From DT-68 sp965263245 (GTDB taxonomy: Bacteria; Bacillota_I; Bacilli_A; Mycoplasmatales; Metamycoplasmataceae), in the NCBI GenBank assembly GCA_965263245.1, contig CBDHHR010001146.1:868001-932000 (forward strand): 64,000 nucleotides of DNA, written 5' to 3'. The notes under the pieces were generated by a model. It was not told the DNA's origin. It was given only the letters and a program-made list of their open reading frames with translations, and did no database searches. The position numbers and the translations under genes are program-made. This document shows positions 35,919 to 46,034 of the stretch, one piece after another (position 1 is the first letter of the stretch; every line of letters starts with the position of its first letter).

Positions 35919-37559
35919 TTAATCATTAAGTTTTTCCCATGAATCTACATAACCATCTTTATTCTGGTTTGCTCTAAGAACTTGTAAATTAGAATTTCTA
36001 CTCATTGCTCAAAGGTTTTTAAATTCATCTTGGAAAATTATTCCGTTTTTACCATTAATAATGTTTGAATTTTTTAATAATGGTTCACCATTTTCGCTAT
36101 TATCATTAGTCCATGAAGCTACATAACCATCTTTGTTTTGGTTTGCTTTGAGAACTTGAAGTTTTGTATGAATAGTTTTTTCAACTCCGTTAACATCTTT
36201 AGTTATTGAATCACTCATTGCTCAAAGGTTTTTAAATGAATCTTGGAAAATTGTTGCACCATTACCATCAAAAATGCTTGAATTTTTTAATAATCCAGTT
36301 GCTGAACCTGAATTATTACTATCTCAACCAGTTTTTACATAGCCGTTTTTGTCCTCGTTTGCTCTAAGAACTTGAAGTTTTGGATAAATTACTTTTCAAA
36401 CTTCATTAATAAACTCAATGTCTTGAAAACCTGTTGCTCAAAGGTTTTTAAACTCATCTTGGAAAATTGTTCCACCTTGACCTTGATTAATATTTGAACC
36501 TTTTAGTAATTCATTGTTATTAAAACTTGTTCAACCAATGTTTTCATCATAACCATCTTTATTTTGATTTGCTTTAAGAACTTGGAGTTTTGTATATCTT
36601 CCCATTGCTCAAAGGTTTTTAAATTCATCTTGGAAAATTGTTCCATATCTTCCATTAGTAATATTTGAATTTTTTGTTAATCCGCTATCAGTATCACTTT
36701 TTCAACCTGTATTTACATAATCTTTTTTAGAAGAATTTGCTCTTAGAACTTGAAGTTTTGTTTTTTCACCCATTGTTCAAAGGTTTTGAAATTCATCTTG
36801 AAAAATTATTCCGTCTCGACCATTAGTAATATTTGAACCTTTTAATAATCCGCTTACCAAATTTGAATTATTACTATCTCAACCTGTATTTACATAATCA
36901 TTTTGATTTTTATTTGCTTTAAGAACTTGAAGATTAGAATTTCTACCCATTGTTCAAAGGTTTTTAAATTCATCTTGGAAAATTTTTCCACTTCAATTTG
37001 CTGCAGATTTAATATTTGAATTTAATAATAATCGACTATTAATGTTACTTTTTCAACTAGTAGTTTCATCGTAAGCGTTTTTTTGTGAATTTACCCTAAG
37101 AACCTGAAGTTTTGAATTAGTACCCTTTAATCAAAGGTTTTTAAAAGAATCTTGAAAAATTGTTGCTCCATAACCTTCATTGATGTTTAAACCTTTTAAT
37201 AATCCATTTCCACTATTCACATTGGTTCAACCTGTAGTTACATAATCATTTTGATTTGTATTTGCTTTAAGTACTTGAAGACTAGTTCTATTTCCTATTG
37301 ACCAAAGATTTTTAAAAGAATCTTGAAAAATTGTTCCACCTCAACCATTAGTAATGTTTGAACCTTTTAATAAATCAATTTTTTTAAAATTATTTGTGTT
37401 TTGATTAATTTTTTTAACATTGCTATTTTGAACAATTTTTTTGACATTGTTATTGTTTTGACAAATATTAAAAAGTAAAATAAAAGTAACAATTAAAATT
37501 ATTAAAATTCTTATAATTACTCCTGTTAAAATAATTTTTTTAATTTTTGATAATTTCAT
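35919..37559 (-). CDS. Mvsp-like surface protein, eight modules (permutation partner C)
   Basis: 546 residues. The anchor diverges (ILTGVIIRILIILIVTFILLF) and a short Asn/Lys-rich linker with VKKI repeats follows. Eight modules have landmarks ITNGWGG, INEGYGA, IKSAANWSG, ITNGRDG, ITNGRYG, INQGQGG (with the VIYPKL insert), IFDGNGA (with the SITKDVNG insert) and IINGKNG. They match modules 3,4,5,6,7,8,1,2 of the protein at 29,955-31,571, a rotation by two. The C-terminal cap VDSWEKLND equals the partner's cap VDSWEKPID, although it sits on a different module. The promoter tract is 14 T. Confidence 0.85.
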
Positions 37560-37577
37560 AATTTACTTATATTTTTA

Positions 37578-37627
37578 ATTATAAAATGTCTCTTTGCAAA
37601 AAAAAAAAAAAGGTTGTTTAATTAAAC
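37578..37627 (-). promoter_or_regulatory. Array promoter, 14 T
   Basis: TATAAT 37578-37583, T tract 37598-37611, then the perfect palindrome GTTTAATTAAAC (37616-37627). The rest of the gap to 37,883 is AT-rich sequence in which I see no gene. Confidence 0.72.
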
Positions 37628-37883
37628 TAAAAAGCTTATTTTAAAGACTTTAAGATTTTTTTCATTAAAAAATAGTAATGAATTTAAATAGCAAAAAACT
37701 TAAAACTATCTTTTAAATTATGTTTATAAATTTAAAAAATTTCTTTATTAAAAAATTCTATTAAAATTTGAATAATTAATTTAAGTAAATTAAAACAAAA
37801 TTTCAAGAATTCAATTATGTTTTATTTATTAAATTTTAATTTGTAAAATTTATCAAAAATAATTTTATTTTTTAGCTTTCTAT

Positions 37884-38951
37884 TTAATATTTTTTTACTT
37901 GAAAAGTTTCATCTATTGTAACAGCTATAGAAGGTTTTTTTCTAATTACTACATCAATATATTGAGGAGTTGTTGAAATTGCTTTATCAGGAATAATATA
38001 GAATTTTATGTTAGTCCCTCTTAAGCTTGGATGATTAGCTTCTCCGTTAGTATTAGAAGGATCAATTAATATTCTTAGTTTTTTTTCAACTGCATTTCTA
38101 TTAGCTACTTTGTTAAAAATATTTCCATTTGAGTCACTCGGAAGAGTAATGATTAAATCTTGACCAGTTTTAGAATCAAGAATTTCTTTTATTGCTGCTA
38201 TATCTTCATCAGCAGTAAAAATTCTTACCTGGAATGTTTTTGTTGTGCTAAGAGTTGTTCCACCAGTTTTACTAATTGATACAATAATGTCTTGCGGAGT
38301 TGTTGAAATTGCTGCATCAAGACTTTTTGAAACTTCTATTGTTACTCCTTTTAAACTTGCATGATTACCTTCACCACTTTTATTTGAAGGATCAATTAAT
38401 ATTCTCAACTCTTTTTCAATTGCGTTTTTATTAGCTACTTTTCCAATAATGTTCCCTGTTGAGCTACTTGGAAGAATAATTATTAAATCATTACCACTTT
38501 TAGCATCAAGAATTTCTTTTATTGCTGCTATATCTTTATTAGCATCCATGACTGATTGTTTTTTAACTAAAAAATCTTTAATTTCTTTTGAAACTTCATC
38601 TTTTGTTAGTTTAATAATAATTTTTTGTGCAGTAATAGAAATGTTAGCATCATCTTGCATTAAAACTTCAATTTTTACACCATTTAAATTTTCTTTACCA
38701 ATTAGAGTTTTAATTTTTTCAATAATTTTTTCTTGATTATTAGCAATGATTTTACCACTAGCACTATTTGAAAGTTCAATAATTTTTTCTTCATTTGTTT
38801 TTGCTTTTAAAATTTTAAATAAATTTTCTAAATCATTTTCTTCATTTTTTTCATCCTTATTAAGAACAACAATTGGAACTACTATGGAAGCAGTTAAAAT
38901 TGCTAAAGTTGTTCCTAATAAAAATATTTTTTTAGTTTTTGATAATTTCAT
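37884..38951 (-). CDS. Anchored three-domain surface protein
   Basis: 355 residues, same layout as 34,709-35,773. Domain 2 starts DANKDIAAIKEILDAKSG. The variable segment after SLRGT in domain 3 reads NIKFYIIPDKAIST, and the domain ends with KKPSIAVTIDETFQVKKY. Its last 40 residues differ most from its neighbours. Intact, with 14 T in the promoter. Confidence 0.78.
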   Translation of the reverse strand: MKLSKTKKIFLLGTTLAILTASIVVPIVVLNKDEKNEENDLENLFKILKAKTNEEKIIELSNSASGKIIANNQEKIIEKIKTLIGKENLNGVKIEVLMQDDANISITAQKIIIKLTKDEVSKEIKDFLVKKQSVMDANKDIAAIKEILDAKSGNDLIIILPSSSTGNIIGKVANKNAIEKELRILIDPSNKSGEGNHASLKGVTIEVSKSLDAAISTTPQDIIVSISKTGGTTLSTTKTFQVRIFTADEDIAAIKEILDSKTGQDLIITLPSDSNGNIFNKVANRNAVEKKLRILIDPSNTNGEANHPSLRGTNIKFYIIPDKAISTTPQYIDVVIRKKPSIAVTIDETFQVKKY

Positions 38952-38970
38952 AATTTCCTTTACAATTTAG

Positions 38971-39023
38971 ATTATAAAATGTCTCTTTGCAAAAAAAAAA
39001 AAAAGCTTATTTAGCAAGCTAAA
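38971..39023 (-). promoter_or_regulatory. Array promoter, 14 T
   Basis: TATAAT 38971-38976, T tract 38991-39004, perfect palindrome TTTAGCTTGCTAAA (minus strand) at 39010-39023. Confidence 0.72.
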
Positions 39024-39143
39024 AAGCTAATTTTAAAGATTTTAAGATTTTTTTGAATGAAATAAATAATGATTCTTTTTTACTAATGAATAATTTTTTA
39101 AAGTTTAATTTATAAAATTTATCAAAAATAATTTTACTATTTA

Positions 39144-40211
39144 TTAAGTTGATTTTTTTACTTGAAAAGTTTTGGATGCATAAACACTTTTACCACCAGT
39201 TTTACCAATTACTACATCAATATTTTTAGGAGTTATTGAAATTAGTTCATTAAAACTATCTGTAAAAGTTGATACAGTTGTTCCCCTCAAACTTGGATGA
39301 TTAGGATCACCTTCAATGTTTGAAGGATCAATTAATATTCTTAATTTTTTTTCCATTGCATTTCTATTATTGAGTTTATTAATAAGTCCACTTGAATCAC
39401 TTGGAAGTGTAATTATTAAATCATTTCCTGTTTTAGAATCAAGAATTTGTTTTATTGCTGCTATGTCTTCATCTGCAGTAAAAGCTCTTTTTACTCGAAA
39501 TGTTTTTCTTGTGGTAAGAGTTCTTCCACCACTTTTAATAATTGATACAATAATATCTTGAGGAGTTGTTGAAATTGGTGCATAAACGTTCATTGAAACT
39601 TCTATTGATGTTCCTTTTAAGCTTGAATGATTAGCTACTCCATTATTGTTTGAAGGATCAATTAATATTCTTAATTTTTTTATAATCTCATTTTTATTGG
39701 CTATTTCTCCAATAATGTTTCCGGTTGAACTATTTGGAAGAGTAATTATTAAATCTTCTCCTGTTTTAGCATCAAGAATATTTTTAATTGCTGCTATATC
39801 TTCATCTGCAGTAAAAATTCTTTTAACAGAAAAATCTTTAACTTCTTTTGAAACTTCATTTTTTGTTAATTTAATAATAATTTTTTGTGGAGTAGTAGAA
39901 ATATTAGTGTCTTTTTCCATTAAAACTTCAATTTTTACTTCTTTTAAATTTTCTTTACCAACTAAAGCTTTAATTTTTTCAATAATTTTTGCTTGGTTGC
40001 CAGCAATGATTTTACCACTAGCATTATTTGAAAGTTCAATAACTTTTTCTTCATTTGTTTTTGCTTTTAAAATTTTAAATAATTTTTCTACATCATTTTC
40101 TTGGTTTTTCTCATCTTTATTAAGAAGAACAATGGGAGTAACTATGGAAGCAGTTAAAATTGCTAAAGTTGTTCCTAATAAAAGTATTTTTTTAGTTTTT
40201 GATAATTGCAT
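39144..40211 (-). CDS. Anchored three-domain surface protein
   Basis: 355 residues. The second residue is Gln (MQLSKTKK) rather than Lys. Domain 1 runs straight into domain 2 as FSVKRIFTADED, without the KKQS linker of the others. The domain 3 variable segment is TVSTFTDSFNELIS, and the C-terminus is FQVKKST. The 3' end and the spacer downstream (39,056-39,170) are nearly identical to those of the 40,403-41,467 copy, so the two arose by recent tandem duplication. Confidence 0.78.
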   Translation of the reverse strand: MQLSKTKKILLLGTTLAILTASIVTPIVLLNKDEKNQENDVEKLFKILKAKTNEEKVIELSNNASGKIIAGNQAKIIEKIKALVGKENLKEVKIEVLMEKDTNISTTPQKIIIKLTKNEVSKEVKDFSVKRIFTADEDIAAIKNILDAKTGEDLIITLPNSSTGNIIGEIANKNEIIKKLRILIDPSNNNGVANHSSLKGTSIEVSMNVYAPISTTPQDIIVSIIKSGGRTLTTRKTFRVKRAFTADEDIAAIKQILDSKTGNDLIITLPSDSSGLINKLNNRNAMEKKLRILIDPSNIEGDPNHPSLRGTTVSTFTDSFNELISITPKNIDVVIGKTGGKSVYASKTFQVKKST

Positions 40212-40230
40212 ATTTTCCTTTACAATTTAG

Positions 40231-40282
40231 ATTATAAAATGTCTCTTTGCAAAAAAAAAAAAAGTTCATTTAGTAAGCTAAA
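40231..40282 (-). promoter_or_regulatory. Array promoter, 13 T
   Basis: TATAAT 40231-40236, T tract 40251-40263, palindrome-like element 40269-40282. Confidence 0.72.
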
Positions 40283-40402
40283 AAGTTAATTTTAAAGACT
40301 TTAAGATTTTTTTAAATGAAATAAATAATGATTCTTTTTTACTAATGAATAATTTTTTAAAGTTTAATTTATAAAATTTATCAAAAATAATTTTACTATT
40401 TA

Positions 40403-41467
40403 TTAAGTTGATTTTTTTACTTGAAAAGTTTTGTTTGTGCTAAGAGTTGTTCCACCAGTTTTAGCAATTAATACATCAATATTTTTAGGAGTTGTTGAAA
40501 TTATTCCGCCAGTACCAATAATAGCAAAAGTAGTTCCTCTTAAACTTGGATGATTAGCTACTCCATTAGTATTTGAAGAATCTACTAACATTCTTAATTT
40601 TTTTGTAATTGCATCCCGATTTCTTGAAACAGTTCCACCAGTTGAACTACTTGGAAGAATAATTATTAAATCATTACCACTTTTAGAATCAAGAATTTTT
40701 TTAACTGCTAATATATCCTCACTAGCAGTAAAATCTCTTTTTACTCGAAAAGTTTTGGTTGTGGTAAGAGTTCTTCCACCACTTTTACTAATTGATACAA
40801 TAATATCTTGAGAAGTTGTTGAAATTGGTGCATCAACATTCATTGAAACTTCTAATGATGTTCCTCTTAAACTTAAATGATTAGCTTTTCCACTAGTATT
40901 TGAAGGATCAATTAATATTCTTAATTTTTTTATAATTTCATTTTTATTGGTAGCATTTCCAATAATGTTTCCGGTTGAACTACTCGGAAGAATAATTATT
41001 AAATCATTTCTAGTTTTAGCATCAAGAATATTTCTTATTGATGCTATATCTTTATTAACATTAGTAATTGATTGTTTTTTAACTGAAAAATCTTTAACTT
41101 CCTTTGAAACTTCATCTTTTGTTAGTTTAATAATAATTTTTTGAGGAGCAGTAGAAATGTTAGCGTCATCTTCCATTAAAAATTAAATTTTTACACCATT
41201 TAGATTTGCTTTACCAATTAAAGTTTTAATTTTTTCGATAACTTTTTCTTGATTATTAGCAATGATTTTACCACTAGCATTATTTGAAAGTTCAATAATT
41301 TTTTCTTTATTTGTTTTTGCTTTTAAAATTTTAAATAATTTTTCTACATCATTTTCTTCTTTTTTTTCATCTTTATTAAGAAGAACAATTGGAACTGCTA
41401 TGGAAGCACTTAATACTGCTAAAGTTGTTCCTAATAAAATGATTTTTTTAGTTTTTGATAATTTCAT
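40403..41467 (-). pseudogene. Three-domain surface protein interrupted by a nonsense codon
   Basis: The frame is 355 codons long and intact except for TAA at 41183-41185 (codon 95), where the paralogues have GAA (VKIEVLM). The next codon is also changed (GTT to TTT). There is no frameshift. The downstream part could restart at the ATG at 41,176, but it would lack the anchor. The domain 3 variable segment is TFAIIGTGGIIST. It looks recently silenced, as the remaining 260 codons are undamaged. Confidence 0.75.
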
Positions 41468-41486
41468 AATTTCCTTTACAATTTAG

Positions 41487-41538
41487 ATTATAAAATGTCT
41501 CTTTGCAAAAAAAAAAAAAAGCTTATTTAGTAACCTAA
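41487..41538 (-). promoter_or_regulatory. Array promoter, 14 T
   Basis: TATAAT 41487-41492, T tract 41507-41520. The palindrome is degraded (TTTAGGTTACTAAA). Confidence 0.7.
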
Positions 41539-41717
41539 AAAGCTTATTTTAAAGACTTTAAGATTTTTTTAAATTAAAACGTTACTATAATAAAAAAATA
41601 TTTTAATAATTTTTAAACACCTTATTTATTTTTAACTATATGTTAGTAGAAGAAAAATTTTTACATAAGTAAATTTATGTTAAAAATTATTGTTTTCTAA
41701 ATGAAAGGAACTAATTC

Positions 41718-42278
41718 ATGTTTATAATTAAAGATACAAAAACAAATAAAATATTGAAAAATTTAAAAAATAGAGTTAACTCAATCAATAAACTAGAACC
41801 AGAAAAAGATGATGATGTTGAAATAACAATTAAAGGAAAATTTAAAGGAAAAGAGGAAGATGTGTCAAAACCTCCCAAGTGATTTAAAGCTTTTGAAACT
41901 AAAATCAATCAAAAAATTACTAAATTAGATGAAAATGTTGAAACTCAAATTACTAAATTAAAAGAAGATCTTGAAACTAAAATTACTAAATTAAAAGAAG
42001 ATCTTGAAACTAAAATTACTAAGTCAAATGAAAATGTTGAAACTAAAATTACTAAATTAAAAAAAGATGTTGAAACACAAATTACTAAATTAAAAGAATA
42101 TTTTGACGCTAAAATTCCTAAATGATTTAAAGATTGAAATCAAAAAACTTTCATTCCTTTTAAAGAAAAAGTTGAGAAAGACATTGTCAGCATTAAAAAA
42201 GACATTGTAAATATGAAAAAAGACATTACTGCTATGAAAAATACTCCCACAATGAAAAAAGAACTTGGTCTAACTTAA
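41718..42278 (+). CDS. Hendecad-repeat coiled-coil protein
   Basis: 186 residues, opposite in direction to the surface array. A conserved N-terminus (MFIIKDTKTNKILKNLKNR) leads to KPPKWFKAFETKI. Five or so tandem 11-residue repeats of the type ETKITKLKEDL follow, written in 33-bp DNA repeats, then IPKWFKDWNQKTFIPFKEKV and a helical tail ending TMKKELGLT. Eleven-residue periodicity points to a hendecad coiled coil, probably oligomeric. There is no signal peptide, so it is cytosolic. The ribosome site is AAAGGA. A conserved upstream block (AAACGTTACTATAATAAAA, then an ATTATTGTTTT stretch) is shared with the copy at 44,187. DUF16-like proteins of M. pneumoniae are a distant analogy only. Confidence 0.7.
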
Positions 42279-42473
42279 AATAATTTAATAATTAGAATTT
42301 TTAAGATAATAAACATTAATAAAAAGATTCAAATAATTTAAAACAAAACATTATTATGATAAAAAAATTAATTTATTTATTTTTAACCATTTATTAATAG
42401 AAAAAGAAAGTTTTAATTCATAATTAAATTTATGTTAAAAATTATTGTTTTATAAATCAAAAAAGATACTTTT

Positions 42474-42620
42474 ATGATTATAACTAGCAATGCAAAGTTA
42501 AACAAAATATTAAAAAATGTAAAAAATAGAATTAATTCAATCAAATAAATTAGAATCAAAAAACAGTTCTAAAGTTAGAATAATACTCGAAAAATGAAAA
42601 GAGAACTTAGTTTAGATTAA
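42474..42620 (+). pseudogene. Remnant of a hendecad coiled-coil gene
   Basis: It starts MIITSNAKLNKILKNVKNRINSIK, with the core matching the N-terminus of the neighbours, then hits TAA after an extra A. The sequence continues with SKVRII coding and jumps directly to the 3' end (MKRELSLD-like), so the whole coiled-coil region is deleted. The upstream block shared with 41,718 and 44,187 is still recognisable at 42,350-42,470. Nothing else is seen in 42,279-42,753. Confidence 0.6.
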
Positions 42621-42753
42621 AATAAATTTAATATTTAAAATTTTTGTTGAAACACATCAATAAATTTTAACTTGTTTCCAAAAAATTAACTTCTCATAAA
42701 ATTGATTACTTAAAGAAGTTTTTATAAAGAAAAATGAGATTGCAAAAAATTTT

Positions 42754-43833
42754 CTATGATGTTGATTTTTTAATAAGAAAATGCGGGAAAATTAAACTAG
42801 TTCCATTAGTTTTATTAATTTTTATATAAAGACCTTTAAAATCAATAGAAATCGAATCATCAACAACATTTGTTCTATAAAGAGTAATTGTTGTACCTCT
42901 TAAACTTGGATGATTAGGATCACCATTAGTATTTGAAGAATCAATTATCATTCTTATTTTTCTTTTAATTACCTCTTTATTTTTTTGATTATTAATGATA
43001 CTTCCAGTTGAACTACTTGGAAGAATAATTTTTAAATCATTGAATTTTTTAGCATGTAAAATGTTTAATATTGCTTGGATATCTTCATCCGCAGTAAAAT
43101 TTCTTTTTACTTGGAAAGTTTTAGTTGTTTTAAGAGTTGTTCCACTAGTTTTACTAATTTTTATAATAATGTCTTTAGGAGTTGTTGAAATTGGTGTATC
43201 ACTGCCAATTGAAACTTGTATTGATGTTCCTCTTAAGCTAGCATGATTGCCTTCACCACTTTTATTTAAAGGATCAATTAACATTATTATTTTTTTGATA
43301 ATTGCGATTTTATTAATTCTATTTCCAATAATGTTTCCAGTTGAAACACTTGGAAGAGTAATTATTAAATCACTACCACTTTTAGCATCAAGAATATTTT
43401 TTATTGCTTCTATATCTTTATTAACATCAGTGATTGATTGTTTTTTAACTGAAAAATCTTCAATTTTTTTTGAAATTTCATTTTTTGTTAATTTAATAAT
43501 AATTTTTTGTTTAGTAGTAGAAATGTTAATATCATTTTTCATCAAAACTTCAATTTTTACTTCTTTTAAATTTGCTTTACCAATTAAAGTTTTAATTTTT
43601 TCAATAATTTTTGCTTGATTATTAGCAATAATTTTACCGCTAGCATTATTTGATAGTTCAATAATTTTTTCTTTAGTTCTTTTTGCTTGTAAAATTTTAA
43701 ATAATTTTTCTACATCATTTTCTTGGTTTTTCTCATCTTTATTAAGAAGAACAATTGGAACTGCTATGGAAGTAGTTAATACTGCTAAAGTTGTTCCCAA
43801 TAAAAGTATTTTTTTAGTTTTTGTTAATTTCAT
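42754..43833 (-). CDS. Anchored three-domain surface protein, divergent third domain
   Basis: 359 residues. Domains 1 and 2 are typical, but domain 3 is diverged: AKKFNDLKIILPSSSTG, then VIKRKIRMIIDSSN, a variable segment TITLYRTNVVDDSIS, and an ending FPHFLIKKSTS instead of FQVKK. Domain 2 has IIKKIIMLIDPLNKSG, shared with the 44,951 copy, which suggests exchange between them. Promoter tract 14 T. Confidence 0.77.
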   Translation of the reverse strand: MKLTKTKKILLLGTTLAVLTTSIAVPIVLLNKDEKNQENDVEKLFKILQAKRTKEKIIELSNNASGKIIANNQAKIIEKIKTLIGKANLKEVKIEVLMKNDINISTTKQKIIIKLTKNEISKKIEDFSVKKQSITDVNKDIEAIKNILDAKSGSDLIITLPSVSTGNIIGNRINKIAIIKKIIMLIDPLNKSGEGNHASLRGTSIQVSIGSDTPISTTPKDIIIKISKTSGTTLKTTKTFQVKRNFTADEDIQAILNILHAKKFNDLKIILPSSSTGSIINNQKNKEVIKRKIRMIIDSSNTNGDPNHPSLRGTTITLYRTNVVDDSISIDFKGLYIKINKTNGTSLIFPHFLIKKSTS

Positions 43834-43852
43834 AGTTTCCTTTACAATTTAG

Positions 43853-43905
43853 ATTATAAAATGTCTCTTTGCAAAAAAAAAAAAAAGTTCATTTAGTAAG
43901 CTAAA
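43853..43905 (-). promoter_or_regulatory. Array promoter, 14 T
   Basis: TATAAT 43853-43858, T tract 43873-43886, TTTAGTAAGCTAAA 43892-43905. The rest up to 44,186 holds only the shared upstream block of the coiled-coil gene. Confidence 0.72.
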
Positions 43906-44186
43906 AACCTAATTTTAAAGACTTTAAGATTTTTTTAAATTAAAAAATTAATAATGAATATGATCAACAAAAAAATTTAAAAAATAAAATTTATTTCATT
44001 TAAAATTATTTTCTAAATTATATTAATGAATTTATTTAAACCAAAACGTTACTATGATAAAAAAAATAATTTAATTTTTTTAACAGTTTATTTATTTTTA
44101 ACTATATGTTAGTTAGAATAGTAATAATTTTTAGACAATAAATTTATGTTAAAAATTATTGTTTTCTAAAAGAAAGAAACTAATTC

Positions 44187-44849
44187 ATGTTTATAATTAA
44201 AGATACAAAAACAAATAAAATATTGAAAAATTTAAAAAATAGAGTTAATTCAATCAATAAATCAAATTTAGAAAACGGTTCTAAAGTTAGAATAATAATT
44301 GACGGAATTTTTGAAAGAAAAGAGGAAGATGTGTCAAAACCTCCCAAGTGATTTAAAGCTTTTGAAACTAAAATCAACCAAAAAATTACTAAATTAGATG
44401 AAAATGTTGAAACTCAAATTACTAAATTAAAAGAAGATCTTGAAACTAAAATTAATAAGTCAAATGAAAATGTTGAAACTAAAATTACTAAATTAAAAGA
44501 AGATCTTGAAACTAAAATTACTAAGTCAAATGAAAATTTTGAAACTCAAATTACTAAATTAAAAGAAGATCTTGAAACTAAAATTACTAAGTCAAATGAA
44601 AATTTTGAAAATAAAACTCCTAAATGGTTTAAAGATTGAGAAAAAAATTCTGAAAATAAAGTTCCCAAATGATTTAAAGATTGAGAAAAAAATTCTGAAA
44701 ATAAAGTTCCTAAATGATTTAAAGATTGAAATCAAAAAACTTTCATTCCTTTTAAAGAAAAAGTTGAAAAAGACATTGTTGAAATTAAAAAAGACATTAC
44801 TGCTATGAAAAATACTCCTACAATGAAAAGAGAACTTGGTTTATCTTAA
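44187..44849 (+). CDS. Hendecad-repeat coiled-coil protein, expanded copy
   Basis: 220 residues, a paralogue of 41,718-42,278. The repeats alternate ETKITKLKEDL and ETKITKSNENV/F. A second repeated unit, VPKWFKDWEKNSENK, occurs two to three times before WNQKTFIPFKEKV. After residue ~27 the N-terminal region switches to SNLENGSKVRIIIDGIFERK, unlike the first copy. The ribosome site is AAAGAA. The length difference between the copies comes from gain or loss of 33-bp and 45-bp units. Confidence 0.7.
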
Positions 44850-44950
44850 AATAATTATTTAAAAAATGTTTTCATTATGAAAAAAGATTTTGGTGATGAA
44901 CTATATAATTTAATAAAAAATGCAAATAATATAATTAATTATGTTCTTGT

Positions 44951-46015
44951 TTAATCTTTTTTTACTTGGAATTTGTTTTCTATTATAAGACTTCTTGAAG
45001 GACCTTTATCAATTTGTACATTAATATATTGAGGAGTTGTTGAAATTTGTCTAGTAAAATAACGTCCAAAAATTATTATATAAGTTCCTCTTAAACTTGG
45101 ATGATTAGGATCTCCACTAGTATTTGAAGGATCAACTAATATTGTTAATTTTTTTATAATTGCATTTTGATTGTCTAAAATTCTTCCGGTTGAATCACTC
45201 GGAAGAGTAATAATTAAATCTTGACCAGTTTTAGCATCAAGAATATTTTTAATTGCCATTAAATCTTCATCTATCGTAAAATCTCTTTTTACCTGGAAAA
45301 TTTTATTTGTACTAAGTGTTGTTCCACTAGTTTTACTAATTGAAACAATAATGTTTTGCGGAGTTGTTAAAATTGGTGTATCAACATTCATTGAAACTTG
45401 TATTGATGTTCCTCTTAAGCTTTGATGATTACCTTCACCACTTTTATTTGAAGGATCAATTAACATTATTATTTTTTTGATAATTGCAATTTTATTAATT
45501 CTATTTCCAATAATGTTTCCGGTTGAACTACTCGGAAGAATAATTATTAAATCATTACCACTTTTAGCATCAAGAATATTTTTTATTGCTACTATATCTT
45601 TATTAACATCAACGATTGATTGTTTTTTAACTGAAAAATCTTCAATTTTTTTTGAAATTTCATTTTTGCTTAATTTAATAATAATTTTTTGGGTAGTAAT
45701 TGAAATGTTAGCATCATCTTCCATCAAAACTTCAATTTTTACATCATTTAAATTTTCTTTACCAATTAAAGTTTTAATTTTTTCAACAATTTTTTCTTGA
45801 TTATTAGCAATGATTTTACCGCTAGCACTATTTGAAAGTTCAATAATTTTTTCTTTAGTTGTTTTTGCTTGTAAAATTCTAAATATTTTTTCTACATCAT
45901 TTTCCTTGTTATTTTGATCTTTATTAAGAAGAACAATCGGAACTGCTATGGAAGCAGTTAATATTGCTAGTGTTGTTCCTAATAAAAGTATTTTTTTAGT
46001 TTTTGTTAATTTCAT
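44951..46015 (-). CDS. Anchored three-domain surface protein
   Basis: 354 residues. Domain 2 has IIKKIIMLIDPSNKSGEGNHQSLRGT; its core is shared with 42,754. Domain 3 has GRILDNQNAIIKKLTILVD and the variable segment YIIIFGRYFTRQIST, ending RSLIIENKFQVKKD. The IENKFQVK ending is shared with 47,531-48,595, so those two copies are close. Convergent with the coiled-coil gene, about 100 nt away. Confidence 0.78.
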   Translation of the reverse strand: MKLTKTKKILLLGTTLAILTASIAVPIVLLNKDQNNKENDVEKIFRILQAKTTKEKIIELSNSASGKIIANNQEKIVEKIKTLIGKENLNDVKIEVLMEDDANISITTQKIIIKLSKNEISKKIEDFSVKKQSIVDVNKDIVAIKNILDAKSGNDLIIILPSSSTGNIIGNRINKIAIIKKIIMLIDPSNKSGEGNHQSLRGTSIQVSMNVDTPILTTPQNIIVSISKTSGTTLSTNKIFQVKRDFTIDEDLMAIKNILDAKTGQDLIITLPSDSTGRILDNQNAIIKKLTILVDPSNTSGDPNHPSLRGTYIIIFGRYFTRQISTTPQYINVQIDKGPSRSLIIENKFQVKKD

Positions 46016-46034
46016 AATTTCCTTTACAATTTAG

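Noticed and set aside
41167..41190. A frameshift in the 40,403-41,467 gene
   Set aside because: The lengths on both sides keep the frame; the defect is GAA to TAA in place.
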